Counted from the first letter of the stretch, positions 9,375-19,101 are shown. The stretch is 64,000 bases of DNA from Paractinoplanes tereljensis (GCF_016862435.1 NZ_BOMY01000041.1:186001-250000), one strand, 5' to 3'. Notes: a model not told the origin generated them from the letters alone. Program-made: numbers and translations.

Positions 9375-10271
9375 ATGACGACGCCGAAGATCGCCGGCAC
9401 CCTCGGCGAGTTCCTGCAGTGGCACCGCGCCCGGGTCACCCCCGAACAGGCCGGCCTTCACCTGTACGGGGATCGGCGCCGCGTCGACGGCCTGCGGCGC
9501 GAGGAACTGGCGATGCTGGCCGGGGTCAGCTCGTCCTACTACACCCGGCTCGAACAGGGGCAGTCCCGCAACGCGTCCCCGCAGGTGCTCGACGCGCTGG
9601 CCGCGGCGCTGCGGCTGGACGAGACCGCGCGGATGCACCTGCACCGCCTCGGCACCGACGGCGCCGGCCCGCGTCGTGTCCGGCGGCCCGCGGTCGAGAA
9701 GCCCGAGCCCGGGTTGCTGGAGCTGCTGAACGCGCTGGCGACGGTGCCGGCGATGGTGGTCGGCGCCCGTAAGGACGTACTCGCCTGGAATCCGCTCGGG
9801 CACGCCCTGTTCGCCGGGCACCTCCCGGCCGACGCCCCGGCGTCGCCGGCGGCCCGGCCGAACATCGCCAAGCTGGTCTTCCTCGACCCGGAGACGCGCG
9901 AGCTGTTCGCCGACTGGGACGCCAAGGCCCGCGCCGACGTCGGCTGCCTGCGGCTGTTCGCCGGCCAGTTCCCGGACGACCCGGCCCTGGCCGAACTGGT
10001 CGGCGCCCTGGCGGTGGCGAGCCCGGAGTTCGCCGCGCTGTGGGCCGACCACCGGGTGACCGCCTGCACCTCGTCGATCCTCGAGCTGCGGCACCCGCTG
10101 GTGGGCCGGATCACCGTCACCGAACAGGGCCTGAGCACCGCCGACCCGATCGGCCAGCGCCTGGTGACATACACGGCCCCGGCCGGCTCCCCCTCCGCCG
10201 AGGCCCTGACTCTGCTGGCCCAACTGGTCGGCGACGCCGCGAGGATTGAGTACTCACCACTCAGGACATGA
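9375..10271 (+). CDS. XRE-family regulator with MmyB-type ligand-binding domain
   Basis: 298-aa regulator. Residues about 10-75 are a Cro/C1-type helix-turn-helix (VDGLRREELAMLAGVSSSYY and LEQGQSRNASPQVLDALAAAL). Residues about 105-290 match the MmyB ligand-binding domain: VPAMVVGARKDVLAWNPLGH, the FLDPETRELFADWD stretch, FAALWADHRV and HPLVGRITV. This family binds a small hydrophobic ligand and typically controls a neighbouring oxidoreductase, here the divergent aldo/keto reductase. The ATG at 9375 lies six bases after a CATACT -10-like box and lacks a Shine-Dalgarno, so it is probably leaderless; the in-frame ATG at 9354 lies upstream of that box and is less likely. Confidence 0.9.
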   Translation: MTTPKIAGTLGEFLQWHRARVTPEQAGLHLYGDRRRVDGLRREELAMLAGVSSSYYTRLEQGQSRNASPQVLDALAAALRLDETARMHLHRLGTDGAGPRRVRRPAVEKPEPGLLELLNALATVPAMVVGARKDVLAWNPLGHALFAGHLPADAPASPAARPNIAKLVFLDPETRELFADWDAKARADVGCLRLFAGQFPDDPALAELVGALAVASPEFAALWADHRVTACTSSILELRHPLVGRITVTEQGLSTADPIGQRLVTYTAPAGSPSAEALTLLAQLVGDAARIEYSPLRT

Positions 10272-10298
10272 GGGTGGGGGTTGCTTAGGTTCGCCGGC

Positions 10299-11684
10299 AT
10301 GACGTTATCTCGGGCCGCGCTGGCGGCCCTGACCTGCGGTGGCCTTCTGCTCTCGACCGTCCTCGCGGCGCCGGCCCGGGCCGATGACGGGCGGCGCTAC
10401 GAACTGTCCGATCTGCGGGTGTGTGACCTGTCCGCCTGCTACCTCGCGCTGGCCGTGGTGGACTCCGACGGTGACGGCACGGCCGACGCCGATGAGATCG
10501 CGCTCGGCACCGATCCGCTCGACGCGAGCAGCCGGCCGCCGCTGAAGCTGGTGCTGGACGCGACCCTCGACGGGAAGCTGCCCACCTACGAGCTCGGGTT
10601 CGGCACCTGGGGTGTGTTCCCGGAGGAGTTCGTCAAGGGCCTGGAGAAGAAGTGGTACGCGGGTGGCGGGTCGGGGCTGCCGTCCGAGGTCTTCGGGATC
10701 CCCACCCGCAAGGACACCTTCGCGCTGGCCGGGATCGACGCGGGGCTGCTCAAGGACGCCGGCATCGACCTGCCGTGGATCAACGGGCTGTCCTTCGGCC
10801 TGGCCGACCTCACCGGGTCCGGCAAGGATATGAAGATCGACCTCGGCCGGTTCAACCCCAGCTGGTACGGCGCATACGAGAACCCGACCGCGCTGTGGGA
10901 ATCCGACCACGGCGGCGTGGTGGATTCGGACTCCGACGAAACGAGAACGGCCAACAAGTACGTCGACGGAACCTACTCGATCACCAAGCCTGACTCGGCT
11001 GGGTGCGAGGACACCTGCATCAGCAGAACAACCACCGAGTACTACGACCCGGAACTGAACACGATCGGGTCGTCGACCGACGAGACATACATCGGCCTGG
11101 ACATGAAAAAACACCACGTCCAGACGCTGCGGGACAAGGACGGGACCATCCTGAAGCAGGTCGAGCTGCAGGAGCACGACGGCGCGTCCCGCAATGACGT
11201 CACCGATACCAGGGCCACCGGGAAGTCGAAGGAACACACGGATACGACGTCCGGCAAGGACGGCCAGGACACCTCGAGCACCACCCGGCAGAAGTGCGAC
11301 GCCAACGGCGAGAACTGCACCGACGGGATGACCACCGGTGACGACTACACCGGTCCGGCGCTTCCGGGCACGGCCTGGCTCTCGCACAAGGAGGCCGCCG
11401 CCGCGATGGCCAAGCTGCTCACCGCGAAGGGCACGACGGTCACCCCGGTCCAGTTCGCCCCGTCCGTGATCGGCGTGCTGACCGACGACGACGTCAACGA
11501 CCTCCTGCGCCGCCGGGACCTGATCTCGCTGTTCTCGGGCGACGACCTCAGCGCCAACGTCGGAGCGATAGTCATCGGGGGCGGCTGGAACGAAGCCGAC
11601 CCGGAGACCCGCCCCGACCTGCCCAACCCGCTCGACGGCGCGACCGGCAGCGGCGCCTGCACCTCCGACGGCGTCAAATGCTGA
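10299..11684 (+). CDS. Secreted protein of unknown function with one thrombospondin type-3-like calcium repeat
   Basis: 461-aa exported protein I do not recognise. Residues 1-29 are a signal peptide ending APARA. Residues about 55-75 hold a calcium-binding TSP3/EF-hand-like loop (DSDGDGTADADEIALGTDPL). The middle part is hydrophilic and rich in Thr, Asp, Ser and Lys (residues about 215-345), with several Cys pairs (VCDLSAC, GCEDTC, KCDANGENC) that could form disulfides. The C-terminus ends in Cys. Probably extracellular and calcium-stabilised. The start is the ATG seven bases after a TAGGTT -10-like box, suggesting a leaderless transcript. It overlaps the stop of the convergent LAL regulator gene by 11 bases. 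Confidence 0.75.
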   Translation: MTLSRAALAALTCGGLLLSTVLAAPARADDGRRYELSDLRVCDLSACYLALAVVDSDGDGTADADEIALGTDPLDASSRPPLKLVLDATLDGKLPTYELGFGTWGVFPEEFVKGLEKKWYAGGGSGLPSEVFGIPTRKDTFALAGIDAGLLKDAGIDLPWINGLSFGLADLTGSGKDMKIDLGRFNPSWYGAYENPTALWESDHGGVVDSDSDETRTANKYVDGTYSITKPDSAGCEDTCISRTTTEYYDPELNTIGSSTDETYIGLDMKKHHVQTLRDKDGTILKQVELQEHDGASRNDVTDTRATGKSKEHTDTTSGKDGQDTSSTTRQKCDANGENCTDGMTTGDDYTGPALPGTAWLSHKEAAAAMAKLLTAKGTTVTPVQFAPSVIGVLTDDDVNDLLRRRDLISLFSGDDLSANVGAIVIGGGWNEADPETRPDLPNPLDGATGSGACTSDGVKC

Positions 11685-14217
11685 GCTCACTCCGCGAGGT
11701 GATCCCGAGCTTCGCGTAGGCGCGGGACAGATGGTTCTCCACCGTCCGTACTGACAGGACCAGCCGCGCGGCGATCTCGGCGTTGTTCGCCCCGCCCGCC
11801 GCGAGCTCGGCGACGAGGCGTTCGCGGGCAGTCAGCGGATCGGTGGGTGTGGGTGCCCCGGCCAGTGGCGGCGTGGCCGGGTCACCCACCTCGTGCGCGA
11901 ACTCCGCGGCCCGGCGCCGGGCCGCGGCCGCGACCCGGCCGGAGGCGCACCGGGCGGCCATCGCGGCGGCCTCGGCCGCGTACAGCGGCGAGCCGGCGGC
12001 CCGGAACGCGGCCGCGGCTTCCAGCAGAATCTCGGAACTGGCCCGGTCCAGCCCGGTGGCCAGGGACAGCCGCGCCACCCCGATCGGCGAGTCCACGGCG
12101 AGCGCGGTCAGCCGGGCGAGCACCCCGGCGCCGTCGTGCATCCGCAGGCGCTCGTGCAGGATCCAGGACTCGGCCGCCACCGCCCGTTCCCGCGCGGCCT
12201 GGGCCTGACCCTGCCGCAGCGCGTCGCGGGCCTCGGCGTGCCGGCCCTCGGCGTACGCGGCCCAGCCCAGGGCGATCGGCACGGTGTGCCGCAGGAACCC
12301 CAGACCCGCCTCCGGCGACCGCAGGTGCGCCACCCACGCCGGATCCGGGGCCAGGCCGCGGCAGCCGTACGACACGGCCAGCACGCTCAGGCTGACCCGG
12401 GTGCAGTCGGTCATCCCGGCGGCCGCCGCCGTCACCAGGCTGCGCCGGGCCCAGCGAGCCGCGTCGTCCAGGTGCCCGGCCTGCAGGCGAGCCGCGCCGA
12501 CGCAGACGGCGGCCCAGGCCCGCTCGAAGACGACCCCGTCGGCCCGGGCGCCCTCGTAGGCCCGTTCGGCCGCGCGGGCCGCGTCGTCGAGCCGGCCGTG
12601 CTCGCGCAGCGCGTGGCTCGCGTACACCAGAAGTTTGTCGCGGGTGCCGGCATCGGCCTCCGGGCCGGCGCCGGTGACCCGGTCGAGCAGTTCCTCGACG
12701 ACGGCGACCGCCTCGCCGGTCCGGCCGATGTGGGCCAGCGCATTGCTGCGGCTGGTCGCCAGCATGGCCCGGACCGGCAGCGGCAGCCGGGCGCCGTCGC
12801 CGATCACCGCGGCGATGGCGAGGGCCTCGTCCGGGAACCCGGCGTAGGCCAGGGCGTCCGCCTCGGCCACCGCGAACAGGGCGCCGACCGGTGCCCCGGC
12901 CGGATACCGGGCGGACTGCTGCCGCAGCACCTCCCGGGCGGCCGGCAGGTCGTAGCGGCCCCAGAGGACCACCTTGTGCAGGGTCACCGCGAGCAGGGCG
13001 GAGTCCGGGCCGGGCGGGGTGCGGTCCAGCGCGTCACGCAGGACGGTCACCGCCTCGTCGGCCCGCCCGGTCTCCCAGAGGGTGACCGCGAGAACCAGGG
13101 CGGCACCCGGAATGGCCCCGAGACACGCCCGGGCCAGCCGTTCCGCGATGTCGGTGGCACCGCCGGCCGCCGCGACCCGGGCCGCCGCCAGCAGCCGCTC
13201 CGGTTCCACGGCTTCACCGGCGTCCAGGCTCAGCACGGTGCACCGGACGTGGTCGTGCGGGGCGAGCGTGCGGGCGACCGCGAGGTGCTCGCGGAGCACC
13301 GCCCGCCGCCGGGCCGGCGACAGCCCGTCCCACAGCACCTCGGCGAAGAGCGGGTGCACGAACCGCGCGGTCTCCCCCGCCCAGACCGCGATCCCGTGGG
13401 CGACCAGGCGCTCGGTTCCGGCGTGGTGCCCGGCCAGCTCGACCTCGCCGTCGGTGGCCCGGCCGGTGGCGGCCAGGAAGCGGGCGGCGGCGACCGCGTC
13501 GTCGGGCAGGCCTTCCAGCCGGGTCGGCAGGAGGCTGCGCAGCCCGGTCGGGACCGGCAGCGGCCCGGCGGCGTGCCAGCCGACCGCCGAGCGATGCAGC
13601 GCGCCGGAACGCCGCGCGCCGTCCAGCAGCTGGGTGACGAACAGGGCGTTGCCGCCGGTGCGGCGCCACACGTCGTCGACCACCCCGGCGTCGACCGGGC
13701 CGTCCAGCAGGGCGTCGACCAGTTCCTCGGTGGACGCCCGGTCGAACGCCGCGACCGGCAGGAGCACGGTGCTGGGCGAGGCCGCGAGCTCGGCCACCGC
13801 CGGCGGCACCCGGCCGTCGACGGTCCGCACGGTGCCGACCAGGGTGCGTCCGGCGTCGCGGGCGACCCGGACCGCGACGGCCAGCGAGACCTCGTCGCAC
13901 CCGTCCAGGTCGTCGACCGCGAGCACCGCGCCGGCCGGGACCGCGTCGAGCACCTGGGCGACCATCTTGGCCAGTGACGTCGTGGCCGGGTCGAGCAGGT
14001 GGGCCAGGGCGGCCAGCGGGACGTGCGCCAGGCCCCGGGTGCCCCAGGCGCGGACGGCCGGCAGCGCGGTGGACACGGCGTCGAGCAGGCGGGTCTTGCC
14101 CACCCCGGCCTCGCCGGTCACCAGGACCACATCCGTCCGTGGATCGCGCACCGCGGCGAGGACGTCGCCGAACTCCCGCGTCCGGCCGATCATCGTCATG
14201 CCGGGATCATCTCGCAT
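11674..14217 (-). CDS. LAL-type LuxR regulator (AAA ATPase plus C-terminal HTH)
   Basis: 847-aa STAND-class regulator. The Walker A motif GEAGVGKT is at residues 35-42 and a Walker B-like VLAVDDLDGCD follows. The long middle is alpha-helical and Ala-rich, consistent with TPR-like repeats. The C-terminal 55 residues form a GerE/LuxR HTH (LTARERLVAELAAGGANNAE... RTVENHLSRAYAKLGI). Members sense a ligand or partner and hydrolyse ATP to activate metabolic or secondary-metabolite genes. The ATG at 14217 has a GGAG Shine-Dalgarno eight to nine bases upstream; ATGs at 14199 and 14193 are alternatives. It is divergent from the GH85 glycosidase gene with about 58 bases between, so control of that gene is plausible. 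Confidence 0.9.
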   Translation of the reverse strand: MRDDPGMTMIGRTREFGDVLAAVRDPRTDVVLVTGEAGVGKTRLLDAVSTALPAVRAWGTRGLAHVPLAALAHLLDPATTSLAKMVAQVLDAVPAGAVLAVDDLDGCDEVSLAVAVRVARDAGRTLVGTVRTVDGRVPPAVAELAASPSTVLLPVAAFDRASTEELVDALLDGPVDAGVVDDVWRRTGGNALFVTQLLDGARRSGALHRSAVGWHAAGPLPVPTGLRSLLPTRLEGLPDDAVAAARFLAATGRATDGEVELAGHHAGTERLVAHGIAVWAGETARFVHPLFAEVLWDGLSPARRRAVLREHLAVARTLAPHDHVRCTVLSLDAGEAVEPERLLAAARVAAAGGATDIAERLARACLGAIPGAALVLAVTLWETGRADEAVTVLRDALDRTPPGPDSALLAVTLHKVVLWGRYDLPAAREVLRQQSARYPAGAPVGALFAVAEADALAYAGFPDEALAIAAVIGDGARLPLPVRAMLATSRSNALAHIGRTGEAVAVVEELLDRVTGAGPEADAGTRDKLLVYASHALREHGRLDDAARAAERAYEGARADGVVFERAWAAVCVGAARLQAGHLDDAARWARRSLVTAAAAGMTDCTRVSLSVLAVSYGCRGLAPDPAWVAHLRSPEAGLGFLRHTVPIALGWAAYAEGRHAEARDALRQGQAQAARERAVAAESWILHERLRMHDGAGVLARLTALAVDSPIGVARLSLATGLDRASSEILLEAAAAFRAAGSPLYAAEAAAMAARCASGRVAAAARRRAAEFAHEVGDPATPPLAGAPTPTDPLTARERLVAELAAGGANNAEIAARLVLSVRTVENHLSRAYAKLGITSRSELSI

Positions 14218-14275
14218 CGGGGCCGCTCCATCGCGGTACGCCCCAAGACATTGACGGATGTGAAATGGTTTGATC

Positions 14276-16303
14276 ATGCGGACGTTCCTGTGTGGACTCG
14301 TTACTGCGGTCCTGGTCGCGACGAACCCGGTCCCCGCCGTCGCGGCGGCGGGAAAGCAGCCCGCCGCGGCGGCAGCGGCGGGGAATCAGCCGTACGCCTC
14401 GTATTGGCACCCGAACGGCATCCTGTCCTGGGACCCGGCCACCGACCCGGACGCCCGCTTCAACCGCTCCCGGGTTCCGCTTGCCGCCCGTACCTCTGAT
14501 CCGGCCCTTAAAGCCAACGCCGGCGCCCGGGCCGGCGAAGGCCGGATCGCCTCCCTGGTCTCCTTCGCGCCGACGTCGAACAATCCGTCGCAGGGTGCGC
14601 TCGACCCGAACTACTACGCGTTCCCCTACTGGCAGTACATCGACTCGCTGGTCTTCTGGGGTGGCTCGGCCGGCGAGGGCCTGATCCTGGCCCCGAACCC
14701 GACCGTCATCGACGCCGCGCACCGCAACGGGGTGCGGGTGTACGGCACGGTGTTCTTCCCGCCGACCGCCTACGGCGGCCAGATCCAGTGGGTGCGCGAC
14801 TTCGTCCAGAAGTCCGGCAGCACCTATCCGGTGGCCGACAAACTCGTGCAGGTCGCGCGGTACTACGGCTTCGAGGGCTGGTTCATCAACCAGGAATCCG
14901 CCGGCGGCAACACCGAACTCGCCACCGAAGTACGCAACGCCATGACGTACGCGCGGGGCCAAGGCCCGGTCGAGTTCATGTGGTACGACGCGATGACCGA
15001 GAGCGGCTCAGTGTCCTGGCAGGACGGCCTGAACACGGCCAACGACGCCTTCCTGCAGGACGGCTCGACCCGGGTCGCCGACTCGATGTTCCTCGACTTC
15101 GGCTGGAGCGCAGCGAAGCAGAACACCTCGCGCAGCACCGCCCGCGGGCTCGGCCGCAGCGAGTACGACCTGTACGCCGGGATCGACACCGAGGCCAACG
15201 GATACAACACCGCGGTCGGCTGGAGCTCCGTCTTCCCGGCCGGCCAGCCGCACGTCACCGGGCTCGGCCTCTACCGTCCGGAATGGACATACAAGTCGGC
15301 CACCTCGCGCGCCGATTTCTACGCCCGCGACGCCCGCTACTGGGTAGGTGCCAACAGTGACCCGTCCGACACCACCACGACGTCGGCGTGGAAAGGGCTG
15401 GCCAGTTACGTCGCCGAGTCCACCCCGGTGACCACCAAGCCGTTCGTGACCAGCTTCAACGCCGGCCACGGCGACCTCTACGCGATCGACGGAACCGTCC
15501 TGGGCAACACCGGCTGGAACAACCTGTCGCTGCAGGACGTGCCGCCCACGTACCGCTGGATCGTGCAGTCGGCCGGTACCAGGCTGACGCCGAGCATCGA
15601 TTTCGCCGACGCCTACGAGGGTGGTAGCTCGCTGAAGCTGGCCGGCCGGCTGGACGCCGCCAACACCGTGCGGCTCTACCAGACCCGGCTGCCGGTGGCC
15701 GCCGACACCCGGCTGTCGGTCGTCGTCAAGAATCCGGCGCCCGGCCCGACGAACCTGTCGGCCGCGGTGTCCTTCGCCGACGATCCCACCGCGTTCACCT
15801 ATCTCGATCTGGGCGCCACCAGCGGCACGGGCTGGGAAACCAAAACCCTAGACCTCTCCGGGTACGCCGGACGCACGGTCACGCAGCTCGGGTTGCACGC
15901 GGAGGCCCCGGAACCGGTCGACTCCTACGCCGTGCGGGTCGGCCGGCTCGCCCTGTACGACGGTGAGGTGGACACCGTCGCCGCTCCTTCCGAGCTGACC
16001 GTGCTCGGCGCGACCGGCGTGTCGCTGCGCCTCGGTTGGATCGCAGCCGCCGGCCCGATACACCACTACGACGTCTTCGCCCGGCACAGCGACGGCACCC
16101 GCACCTATCTAGGCGGCACCACCAACGACGCGTACTTCGTACCCCGCTTGGACCGCACCGGCTCCGAATCCAGCACCACCGTCGAGGTCGAAGCGGTCGG
16201 CGCCGAAGGCGGCCGTTCCGCGGTCGCCAGCACCGAGGTGCCGTGGACCGACGAGCCCGTCCCGTCGAACCGGATCTACGAATTCGAGGCCTGGGGCATC
16301 TGA
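14276..16303 (+). CDS. Secreted GH85 endo-beta-N-acetylglucosaminidase
   Basis: 675-aa extracellular enzyme cleaving the chitobiose core of N-glycans and releasing oligosaccharide from glycoproteins. The signal peptide spans about residues 1-25 (FLCGLVTAVLVATNPVPAVA). The catalytic TIM barrel (about 40-360) has the GH85 hallmark GFEGWFINQE with Asn205 (oxazoline-orienting) and Glu207 (general acid/base), preceded by GVRVYGTVFFP and followed by FMWYDAMT. A beta-sandwich carbohydrate-binding-like region (about 400-560) and a fibronectin III-like domain (about 565-665) follow. The ATG at 14276 is chosen over a TTG two codons upstream; no strong Shine-Dalgarno is seen. The stop overlaps the convergent SARP gene by 28 bases. 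Likely used to scavenge glycans from eukaryotic or fungal glycoproteins. Confidence 0.92.
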   Translation: MRTFLCGLVTAVLVATNPVPAVAAAGKQPAAAAAAGNQPYASYWHPNGILSWDPATDPDARFNRSRVPLAARTSDPALKANAGARAGEGRIASLVSFAPTSNNPSQGALDPNYYAFPYWQYIDSLVFWGGSAGEGLILAPNPTVIDAAHRNGVRVYGTVFFPPTAYGGQIQWVRDFVQKSGSTYPVADKLVQVARYYGFEGWFINQESAGGNTELATEVRNAMTYARGQGPVEFMWYDAMTESGSVSWQDGLNTANDAFLQDGSTRVADSMFLDFGWSAAKQNTSRSTARGLGRSEYDLYAGIDTEANGYNTAVGWSSVFPAGQPHVTGLGLYRPEWTYKSATSRADFYARDARYWVGANSDPSDTTTTSAWKGLASYVAESTPVTTKPFVTSFNAGHGDLYAIDGTVLGNTGWNNLSLQDVPPTYRWIVQSAGTRLTPSIDFADAYEGGSSLKLAGRLDAANTVRLYQTRLPVAADTRLSVVVKNPAPGPTNLSAAVSFADDPTAFTYLDLGATSGTGWETKTLDLSGYAGRTVTQLGLHAEAPEPVDSYAVRVGRLALYDGEVDTVAAPSELTVLGATGVSLRLGWIAAAGPIHHYDVFARHSDGTRTYLGGTTNDAYFVPRLDRTGSESSTTVEVEAVGAEGGRSAVASTEVPWTDEPVPSNRIYEFEAWGI

Positions 16304-18999
16304 GCGCCCAGGCCCGCGAGGCGGCGGCGGAGGGTGGCGGCGGCGGACTCGTCGATCGCCGCCAGCAGCTCGATGGCCGGCCGCCAGGCCGCCCCGGCCG
16401 CCTTCCGGTCGCCGGCCGCGACGCAGGTGTCGCCGAGGTGGGTCAGCAGGGTGGCCTCGGCGAAGCGGTCCTCGGCCCGGCGGGCCATCGCGACCGCCGT
16501 GCGGTAGGCGTCCGCGGCCCGGTCGTACTCGCCGAGATGGTGGTGGGCGTAGCCGATGCTGTCCCAGGTCTCGCCCAGGCTGCGGTGGTCGGCCGGGTCG
16601 ATCAGGGCCAGCGCCCGCCGGCAGTAGGTGAGCGCCCGGGCATGGTCGCCGAGCCGGCCGTGGCACCAGCCCACGGCGTTGAGCGCGGTGGCCAGCTCCG
16701 CGGTGTCGCCGGCCTGTTCCGAGCAGGCCAGGGCCAGCTCGGAGTGGTGCAGCGCCCGTTCGACGTCGTCGCGGGTGTCGTACATGTAGGACAGCGAATG
16801 GTGGGTGACGGCCTGGCCGGTCAGGTCGCCCGCCTGCTCGTACAGTCGCAGCACCTCCTGCAACTGGGCCTCGGCCTCGGCGTCCCGGCCCAGCAGGGTG
16901 AAGCCGTGGGCGAGCCGGCGGTGGGCGTACGCCCGCGCGGCGGTGTCCGGGGCGACGCGTAGCGCCCGTTCCCACGAGCTGACCAGGTCGTGCCAGTGGC
17001 CGAGCCGTTCCAGAGCGGTGTCGGCGGCCCAGGCCAGCTGCCACGCCGCCCGGCCCTGGCCGGTCTCGGCGGCCCGGCCCAGGACGGCGAGCAGGTTGGC
17101 TCGTTCGACGGCGAACCAGGCGGCCGGGTCGGCCGGATCGTCCGTGCTCGTGCCGTGGGCCGGCGCGGTGATCGGGAGGACGCTGGCCCGGCGCAGCGGG
17201 TTCAGCAGCCGGTCGGCGGCGGCTGCGGAGTGCAGGTAGTGGTCGGCGAGCCGGGCGAACGCCTCCTCCGGCCGGTCGGCCGAAGTCATCAGCTCCATCG
17301 CGTACGCCCGGAGCAGGTCGTGCAGGGCGTACCGGCCGGGGCGGTACTCGACCAGCAGGGACGCCCGGGTCAGTTCGGCCAGGCCGGCCCGGACGTCGGT
17401 GCCGGCCAGGCTCTCGGCCGCACGTCGGCCGAAGTCGGGTCCGGGGTGCAGGCCGAGAAGGCGGAACAGGTGAGCGCCGGCTGCGGTGAGGGCCTGATAG
17501 GACCAGGAGAACACGGCCCGCACCTCGGTCCGCGAGTCGCCGGCGTCGAGCGAGTCCAGTTGCCGTCCGCCCCGGACCAGCTCGTCGGCGAGCGCCGCGA
17601 AGCTCGACTCCTGGGCGCGAGCGGCGACGATCGCCAGGGCGAGCGGCAGTCCGGCGCACAGGGTGACGACCCGGTCGGGGACCCGCTCGGCCCCGAGGCG
17701 CCGCTGCAGCAGCTCGCGCGACTCGGCCGGGGACAGCACGTCGAGGGCTAGGGGCCGCGCGCCGTCCACGGCGACCAGCCCGGTCAGCCGGTTGCGGCTG
17801 GTCACCAGGACGACGACGGACGAGGTGCCGGGCAGCAGCGGCCGGACCTGGTCGGCGTCGCGCGCGTTGTCGAGCACGACCAGCATCCGGCGGCCGCTGA
17901 TCAGGCTCCGGTACCGGGCCGCCTGCGCTTCCAGGCCCTGGGGCACGCCGGCGGCCGGCACGCCCAGCGCGTCGAGGAACCGGCGGACCGCGTCGACCGG
18001 CTCCGTGGTGCGGCCGCCCGGGTCGAACCCGCGCAGATTGACGTAGAGCTGCCCGTCCGGGAAACGGGCCGCCACCCGGTGCGCCCAGTGGACGGCCAGC
18101 GTGGTCTTGCCGACCCCGGGCGGCCCGGTGATCAGGCCGATCGGTACGGCGGTGGGCTGCTCGGCGCTGCCGGCGAGGACCTCGTCCAGCCGGGCCAGCT
18201 GCGGTTCCCGGCCGGTGAACCCCCACGCGTCGGACGGCAGCAGGGCCGGTCCGCGGCGGGCGGCCGGAACCGGCAGCGGCTCCTCACTCAGCAGTTCCCG
18301 GTGGACCTGCCGGAGCGCGGCACCCGGCTCGGTGCCGAGGTCGTCGACGAACCGGGCGCGCACCGTCCGGTAATGCTCCAGTGCCCGGGCCCGCTGCCCG
18401 CCGGCGGCGAGGGTGTGCATCAGCTCGGCCGCGACCGCCTCGTCGTACGGATGGTCGGCGGACAGCCGCAGCAGTGCCTCGACCGCGCCGTCCAGGTCGC
18501 CGCCCTGCCGTTTCGCGGCGGCCCACGACAGGATCGCCTCGACGTAGCGCCGCTGCCACGCCTCCCGTTCCCGCTCGGCCCACTCGCCCGCCAGGCCACT
18601 CAGCGGTTCGCCCCGCCACAGCGCGATCGCCTCGCCGAGCAGTCGCACCCGGTCGGCCGGAGCAACGCCGGCCCGGGCCACCAGATCGCGGAAGCGGCCG
18701 GTGTCGGTCGCCCCGGGCGGCAGGTCCAGCACGTAACCGCCCGAGCGCCGGACCACCGCGGCGGGCGCTCCGGCGGCCGCGCAGAGCTGCCGGATGCGCG
18801 AGATGTAGACGTGCAGGCTGTGCCGCACCCGCTGGGGCGGGTCGGCGCCCCAGACCCGTTCGAGCAGCACGCCCGGCGAGACCGGCCGCCCGGCCTCGAT
18901 CGCGAGCACGGCCAGCACCGCGCGTTGCCGGGACGCTCCGGCGTCGACCGGGGAGCCCGCCACGCACACCTCGATCGGTCCGAGGACTCGAACCTCCAT
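16276..18999 (-). CDS. AfsR/SARP-family regulator with NB-ARC and TPR domains
   Basis: 907-aa regulator. Residues about 1-95 form an OmpR-type winged helix (MEVRVLGPIEVCV... SRQRAVLAVLAIEAG), about 100-245 the BTAD domain (RARFVDDLGTEPGAALRQVH), then an NB-ARC ATPase with Walker A GPPGVGKTT near 290-300 and a GLPLALAI motif, and a C-terminal TPR region (residues about 650-890, HHSLSYMYD and HHHLGEYDRAADAYRTAV). SARPs bind direct repeats near -35 boxes and activate secondary-metabolite genes. GGGGGATGG lies before the ATG at 18999. The nearest genes are the GH85 enzyme (convergent) and the FG-GAP exoprotein upstream; the target is unknown. Confidence 0.92.
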   Translation of the reverse strand: MEVRVLGPIEVCVAGSPVDAGASRQRAVLAVLAIEAGRPVSPGVLLERVWGADPPQRVRHSLHVYISRIRQLCAAAGAPAAVVRRSGGYVLDLPPGATDTGRFRDLVARAGVAPADRVRLLGEAIALWRGEPLSGLAGEWAEREREAWQRRYVEAILSWAAAKRQGGDLDGAVEALLRLSADHPYDEAVAAELMHTLAAGGQRARALEHYRTVRARFVDDLGTEPGAALRQVHRELLSEEPLPVPAARRGPALLPSDAWGFTGREPQLARLDEVLAGSAEQPTAVPIGLITGPPGVGKTTLAVHWAHRVAARFPDGQLYVNLRGFDPGGRTTEPVDAVRRFLDALGVPAAGVPQGLEAQAARYRSLISGRRMLVVLDNARDADQVRPLLPGTSSVVVLVTSRNRLTGLVAVDGARPLALDVLSPAESRELLQRRLGAERVPDRVVTLCAGLPLALAIVAARAQESSFAALADELVRGGRQLDSLDAGDSRTEVRAVFSWSYQALTAAGAHLFRLLGLHPGPDFGRRAAESLAGTDVRAGLAELTRASLLVEYRPGRYALHDLLRAYAMELMTSADRPEEAFARLADHYLHSAAAADRLLNPLRRASVLPITAPAHGTSTDDPADPAAWFAVERANLLAVLGRAAETGQGRAAWQLAWAADTALERLGHWHDLVSSWERALRVAPDTAARAYAHRRLAHGFTLLGRDAEAEAQLQEVLRLYEQAGDLTGQAVTHHSLSYMYDTRDDVERALHHSELALACSEQAGDTAELATALNAVGWCHGRLGDHARALTYCRRALALIDPADHRSLGETWDSIGYAHHHLGEYDRAADAYRTAVAMARRAEDRFAEATLLTHLGDTCVAAGDRKAAGAAWRPAIELLAAIDESAAATLRRRLAGLGAQMPQASNS

Positions 19000-19084
19000 G
19001 CCACCATCCCCCGCGCCGGTGGGCCAACCGCGCGGATGATGCTATTCGGCCGGGTGTGTACAAGCTACGCAGCGTCGGGTTTTC

Positions 19085-19101
19085 GATAACGCGGCGTTAT
19101 C
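19085..19101. repeat. Inverted repeat GATAACG-CGG-CGTTATC at the end of the FG-GAP gene
   Basis: Exact 7-base arms. It overlaps the TAA stop (19097-19099) of the reverse-strand FG-GAP gene and lies about 85 bases upstream of the SARP gene. It could be a weak terminator (no clear U tract) or an operator for the SARP promoter. Confidence 0.4.
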
